Assembly (NCBI RefSeq): GCF_017939615.1
Contig: NZ_JAGKSR010000001.1
Span: forward strand, 1,054,001-1,118,000
From: Microbacterium sp. BLY
GTDB taxonomy: Bacteria > Actinomycetota > Actinomycetes > Actinomycetales > Microbacteriaceae
Direction of reading: 5' to 3'
Length of the DNA stretch: 64,000 bases
How positions within the stretch are numbered: the first letter of the stretch is position 1; each line of letters starts with the position of its first letter. The notes under the pieces are model-generated. The model was not told where the DNA came from. It did not search any database and saw nothing but the letters and a program-made list of their open reading frames with translations. Of the stretch, positions 61,338 through 64,000 are shown piece by piece. The position numbers were made by a program, and so were the translations under genes.

Positions 61338-61856
61338 TCACGCTGTCGGCTCGTGCGCGGGCGCTGCCGCGGGGGCCACTGTCTTTCCGTCCGTGAACCG
61401 CGCCTGCGCACGGTCGTGGCGTCGCGGTACGGGAACGTGCTCCGTCGCGGCTGCGAGGCCCATGCGCTTCGTCGACACGTACACGCTCTCGGCGGTGTCG
61501 ACGAGGAACGTCTCGTGCCACACGCCGACCGCTCCCGGAGCCTTGCGGGCGGCGCGGTTGAAGGCGGTCCACGCCGGACGATGCTGCTGGTCCGGGTTCG
61601 AGGCGTAGGCGTAGAGCTTGTCGACGGACGACCAGAACTGCACGACGTAGGGTCCGCCCGATCCGAGGAGGAGCTGGTAGCCGAGCAGGCCGGAGTCGGG
61701 CTCGGTGCTCAGCTCGCGGAGCATGCGCGGCATGGCGACGAACGCCGGCAGCCACAGGTCAGGGCGCCACCAGCGGTTGATCTGCATCCCGATGTGGAAC
61801 ACGACGAGCTCGCCCTCGTGGCGGTGGGTCATGCGACCCGTGATGACTTTCGACAT
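61338..61856 (-). CDS. DUF4188 (monooxygenase-like) protein
   Basis: 172 residues. VFHIGMQINRWWRPDLWLPA then YVVQFWSSVDKLYAYA are typical of DUF4188, an alpha/beta-barrel family related to antibiotic-biosynthesis monooxygenases and aldoxime dehydratases. HETFLVD near residue 118 is the conserved His region. The reaction is unknown. Divergent from a MerR regulator; a perfect palindrome sits 17 bp before its start. Confidence 0.87.
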   Translation of the reverse strand: MSKVITGRMTHRHEGELVVFHIGMQINRWWRPDLWLPAFVAMPRMLRELSTEPDSGLLGYQLLLGSGGPYVVQFWSSVDKLYAYASNPDQQHRPAWTAFNRAARKAPGAVGVWHETFLVDTAESVYVSTKRMGLAAATEHVPVPRRHDRAQARFTDGKTVAPAAAPAHEPTA

Positions 61857-61872
61857 GGCGACTCCTCGATTG

Positions 61873-61909
61873 GATAGTAGTGCTATCCATAATGGATAGC
61901 ACTACTATC
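61873..61909. promoter_or_regulatory. Perfect 37-bp palindrome, MerR operator
   Basis: The 18-bp arms GATAGTAGTGCTATCCAT and ATGGATAGCACTACTATC flank one A. It occupies the 70-bp space between the MerR and DUF4188 genes, 16 bp from each start, and probably contains both promoters. Confidence 0.75.
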
Positions 61910-61926
61910 GAAGTCAAGAGGTGGCC

Positions 61927-62547
61927 ATGAGGATTTCCGAACTGTCAGCGCAGACCGGTGTGACCGTGCCGACGATCAAGTACTACCTGCGCGAGGGGCT
62001 GCTGCCCGAGGGCGAGCGCACCTCCGCGACGCAGGCCGTCTATGGCGAGAAGCATGTGGAGCGGCTGCGCGTCATCCGGGCGCTGCTCGACGCTGGCGTG
62101 AGCATCGCCGAGACGCGACGGGTGGTCGCGGCGCTGGATGATCCGCCCGCGAACCCGCACGAGCTGCTGGGGACCGCGCATGCCGCGATCACCCCGCCGG
62201 CCGATGACGCGTTGGACCTCTCCGGCGCCGAGGCGCTCGCCGCCCGACTCGGGTGGAAGCCGGGGATGTGTGATCCGGCTGTGTTGCATGCGGTCGCGCG
62301 CGCGTTGCAGGGGCTGGAGCGCGTCGGGTTCTCGGTGCCGGACGCGGTGATGGCGGAGTACCTCGCAAGTGCGCGGCGAATTGCGGATGCGGAGATCGCG
62401 GGGGTGCCGGAGGAGTCGGCGGAAGCGGCGGTGCGGTATGTGGTGCTGGGGTCGGTGTTGGTGGAGCCGTTGTTGCTGGCGTTGCGGCGGGTGGCGCAGC
62501 AGGTGAGCTCGGGGGAGCGGTTTGGAGGAACTGGCACCGCCGTGTAA
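61927..62547 (+). CDS. MerR-family transcriptional regulator
   Basis: 206 residues from ATG 61927 (AGAGG six nt upstream; a GTG two codons earlier overlaps that site). MRISELSAQTGVTVPTIKYY and LREGLLPEGERTSATQAVYG are the MerR HTH and wing; the rest is an effector domain of about 130 residues without conserved Cys, so the signal is probably organic. It should switch the divergent DUF4188 gene and itself. Confidence 0.9.
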   Translation: MRISELSAQTGVTVPTIKYYLREGLLPEGERTSATQAVYGEKHVERLRVIRALLDAGVSIAETRRVVAALDDPPANPHELLGTAHAAITPPADDALDLSGAEALAARLGWKPGMCDPAVLHAVARALQGLERVGFSVPDAVMAEYLASARRIADAEIAGVPEESAEAAVRYVVLGSVLVEPLLLALRRVAQQVSSGERFGGTGTAV

Positions 62548-62724
62548 CGCTCGCGCAAATCGAGCAGATGTCGACCCCGGTGCGCTGAGTGATCTTCTGC
62601 CGCGACTGAACTAGGGAAAGACAGATGTCTCGACATGCGCCCCGCTAGGCCTGACGTCGGCGAGTCGGTAGCGTAAGCCCAAGCCATATACTGGCGATAT
62701 CGTTCGAGCCGAAAAGGAGCCGTC

Positions 62725-63738
62725 TTGGCGCCGAAGATCACGACCACCACCAAAGATGTCGGTCTACTGAAGCAACTCTACGATGACGGTCAACTGCAAC
62801 TAAGTCCGGAGTTTCAAAGAAACGCCATATGGCCTCGCCCCGCGAAGGCGTATCTGATCGATACGATCCTCACAGGAAATCCCATCCCGGTACTCTACTT
62901 CCAGCGTTCGGTGAGCGCCCAAACCGGTCGAATCGAATACACGGTGGTCGACGGACAGCAGCGCTTATCGGCGGTGATGGACTTTCTCGCCAATAGATTT
63001 TCGCTAACCGAGTCGGAAGATCAGCCGTGGAGTCGGTTGAGGTGGAAGGGGCTTTCGGCGGAGGATCGTTCCAAAGTTCTCGAGTATGACTTTGTGATTC
63101 AGGAGCTTTCTGGATTTAGTCCCGCTTCGATAAGAGCGATGTTCGCACGAATGAACCGATTCGTCGTCGCTCTCAATCCCCAGGAGCGCCGCCACGCCGG
63201 AGAGGATGGTGAGTTCAAGAAACTGGCGGAGAGCGTCGGGCGCTGGAGTCATTGGAAGCGGATGGGAGTCGTCTCCACTCAAGCCGCGAAGAGAATGAAA
63301 TCTGACGAACTCGCCGCGGAGCTCTTGATTCTAATTCAAGAAGGGCCGCAGGATAAGAAGCAATCCATCGACCTGTATTACGATGCCTACTCCGCTGACT
63401 TCCCGGATGGGGACGCTCTGGAGGCTCGCTTGTTGGGCTATGTCGAGTTGGTGGAGAGAGCGCTCCCAGAAATCAAGCATCTTTTTGTGAAGCGTCCAGC
63501 GAATTTCTATGCACTCATCGGCGCTCTCAGCGAAATCGAGCAGGACGGGGAGCCTCTTCCCTCTGATGATCAAGTCCGCGAACGACTAACGCGGTTTGAC
63601 GCGGAGTTGCGAGATGAGGATGAGGTAAGTCAAAGGAAGGCGGCGTACGAGATGGCGCAGTCCAGGCAGACGGACAATATCAAGCCCCGACGAACACGTA
63701 TAGACATCCTTCGCCAAATTTTGACCGGCCAGATCTGA
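62725..63738 (+). CDS. DUF262-domain protein (ParB-like nuclease/GmrS-N type)
   Basis: 337 residues from TTG with AAGGAG 5 nt upstream. QLSPEFQRNAIWP (residues 25-37) and VVDGQQRLSAVMDFL (74-88) are the DUF262 signature, the latter holding the DGQQR loop that binds or cuts nucleic acid or nucleotide. No HNH/DUF1524 domain follows, so it is a stand-alone DUF262 protein. Base composition is clearly lower in G+C than the rest of the window, suggesting transfer. Seven bases after its stop a RelA/SpoT-domain gene begins; DUF262 proteins are frequent in phage-defence modules. Confidence 0.85.
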   Translation: MAPKITTTTKDVGLLKQLYDDGQLQLSPEFQRNAIWPRPAKAYLIDTILTGNPIPVLYFQRSVSAQTGRIEYTVVDGQQRLSAVMDFLANRFSLTESEDQPWSRLRWKGLSAEDRSKVLEYDFVIQELSGFSPASIRAMFARMNRFVVALNPQERRHAGEDGEFKKLAESVGRWSHWKRMGVVSTQAAKRMKSDELAAELLILIQEGPQDKKQSIDLYYDAYSADFPDGDALEARLLGYVELVERALPEIKHLFVKRPANFYALIGALSEIEQDGEPLPSDDQVRERLTRFDAELRDEDEVSQRKAAYEMAQSRQTDNIKPRRTRIDILRQILTGQI

Positions 63739-63745
63739 GGATGTT

Positions 63746-64000
63746 GTGGGTATCGTCGCCGACCGATGGCTCGACGAGTATCGGGCGAATTTCAGAGACT
63801 ACGAGGATGCGGCGCTCGAGGTGCGGCAGCAGATGGAGGACGCGCTGAAGGGCCGGGCCCTCGGCGTTCAGATGATCGATGTGAGAGCTAAAGATCCGGA
63901 CTCCGCGGCAGAGAAAGTGTCGCGCAAGAGTTATGGTCGTCCCGCGATCCAAATGACTGACATCATCGGTGCCCGAGTTGTGACGCTCTTCGACCACTCA
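63746..64000 (+). CDS. RelA/SpoT-domain nucleotidyltransferase, 3' end outside window
   Basis: 85 codons visible from GTG 63746, with GAGG 5 nt upstream. VRAKDPDSAAEKVSRKSYGR followed by QMTDIIGARVVTLF matches the start of the (p)ppGpp-synthetase fold (K-x-x-x-S-x-x-x-K, then D-I-I-G-x-R-V). Such proteins transfer pyrophosphate to GDP/GTP, ATP or tRNA, and small forms act as phage-triggered toxins. Whether this is a small alarmone synthetase or a larger toxin needs the missing part. Same lower-G+C DNA as the DUF262 gene, hence one unit. Confidence 0.75.
   Translation, partial: MGIVADRWLDEYRANFRDYEDAALEVRQQMEDALKGRALGVQMIDVRAKDPDSAAEKVSRKSYGRPAIQMTDIIGARVVTLFDHS

Noticed and set aside
61921..61926. 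GTG 61921 as MerR start
   Set aside because: It overlaps the ribosome site AGAGG; ATG 61927 has proper spacing and MerR proteins begin at MRISELS.

Overview
The window reads as chromosomal DNA of a high-G+C actinobacterium. Family content, very frequent 4-nt gene overlaps, GTG/TTG starts and Tat-type secretion signals fit Microbacteriaceae, most likely Microbacterium; the genus is an inference from protein style, not a search. No rRNA, tRNA, CRISPR array or insertion sequence is visible. Most of the window is two sugar or sugar-acid catabolic loci, followed by housekeeping genes (purL, a DksA/TraR-type zinc-finger protein, MMPL transporter) and a more patchy, partly lower-G+C right end.

Region A (1-26.9 kb) is a carbohydrate-acid locus. 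It has a DHDPS-type aldolase, two 2-hydroxyacid dehydrogenases, an MFS carrier, an oligopeptide-type ABC importer with a fused double ATPase, two paralogous Tat-exported beta-helix proteins, a ceramidase-like hydrolase, four SDR dehydrogenases, an enolase-superfamily dehydratase and a fumarylacetoacetate-hydrolase-family enzyme. A GntR/FCD regulator is encoded inside it. The palindrome TGCTATAGCA, exact or with one mismatch, lies before at least five transcription units, so the locus looks like one regulon. The enzyme set resembles non-phosphorylative sugar-acid routes (dehydrogenase, lactonase, dehydratase, second dehydrogenase, diketo-acid hydrolase). A redox pair, a kinase-like gene and dinB sit among these genes.

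Region B (27.3-42.8 kb) is a second sugar locus: the operon nagB-nagA-manD-gntK with 4-nt overlaps, a divergent LacI regulator, three consecutive Gfo/Idh/MocA dehydrogenases, a CUT1-type ABC importer, a mannitol-dehydrogenase-family reductase and a GntR/LacI hybrid regulator. LacI-type boxes (TGCAA-N-CG-N-TTGCA) stand before four units. Amino-sugar and uronate/mannonate enzymes occur together, as expected for use of a glycan containing N-acetylglucosamine and uronic acid.

Region C (43-57.6 kb) holds a secreted GH18-like protein, a DksA/TraR-type protein, an MMPL exporter with its TetR regulator, purL with a tiny overlapping membrane gene, a Phd/VapC toxin-antitoxin pair, a WYL regulator with a VOC protein, a BKACE-type protein and an SDR/TetR divergent pair. 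Four intergenic spaces here and at 27 kb carry short modular repeats.

Region D (57.6-64 kb) is the least ordinary part. A 3.5-kb islet of small membrane proteins sharing a W-x-x-(I/L)-(T/S)-x-P-R motif lies next to a frameshifted secreted protein and a truncated copy of its C-terminus, and is bracketed by an 11-bp inverted repeat. It is followed by a MerR/DUF4188 divergent pair with a perfect 37-bp palindrome. The window ends in lower-G+C DNA with a DUF262 protein followed by the beginning of a RelA/SpoT-domain protein, a possible two-gene defence or stress module.
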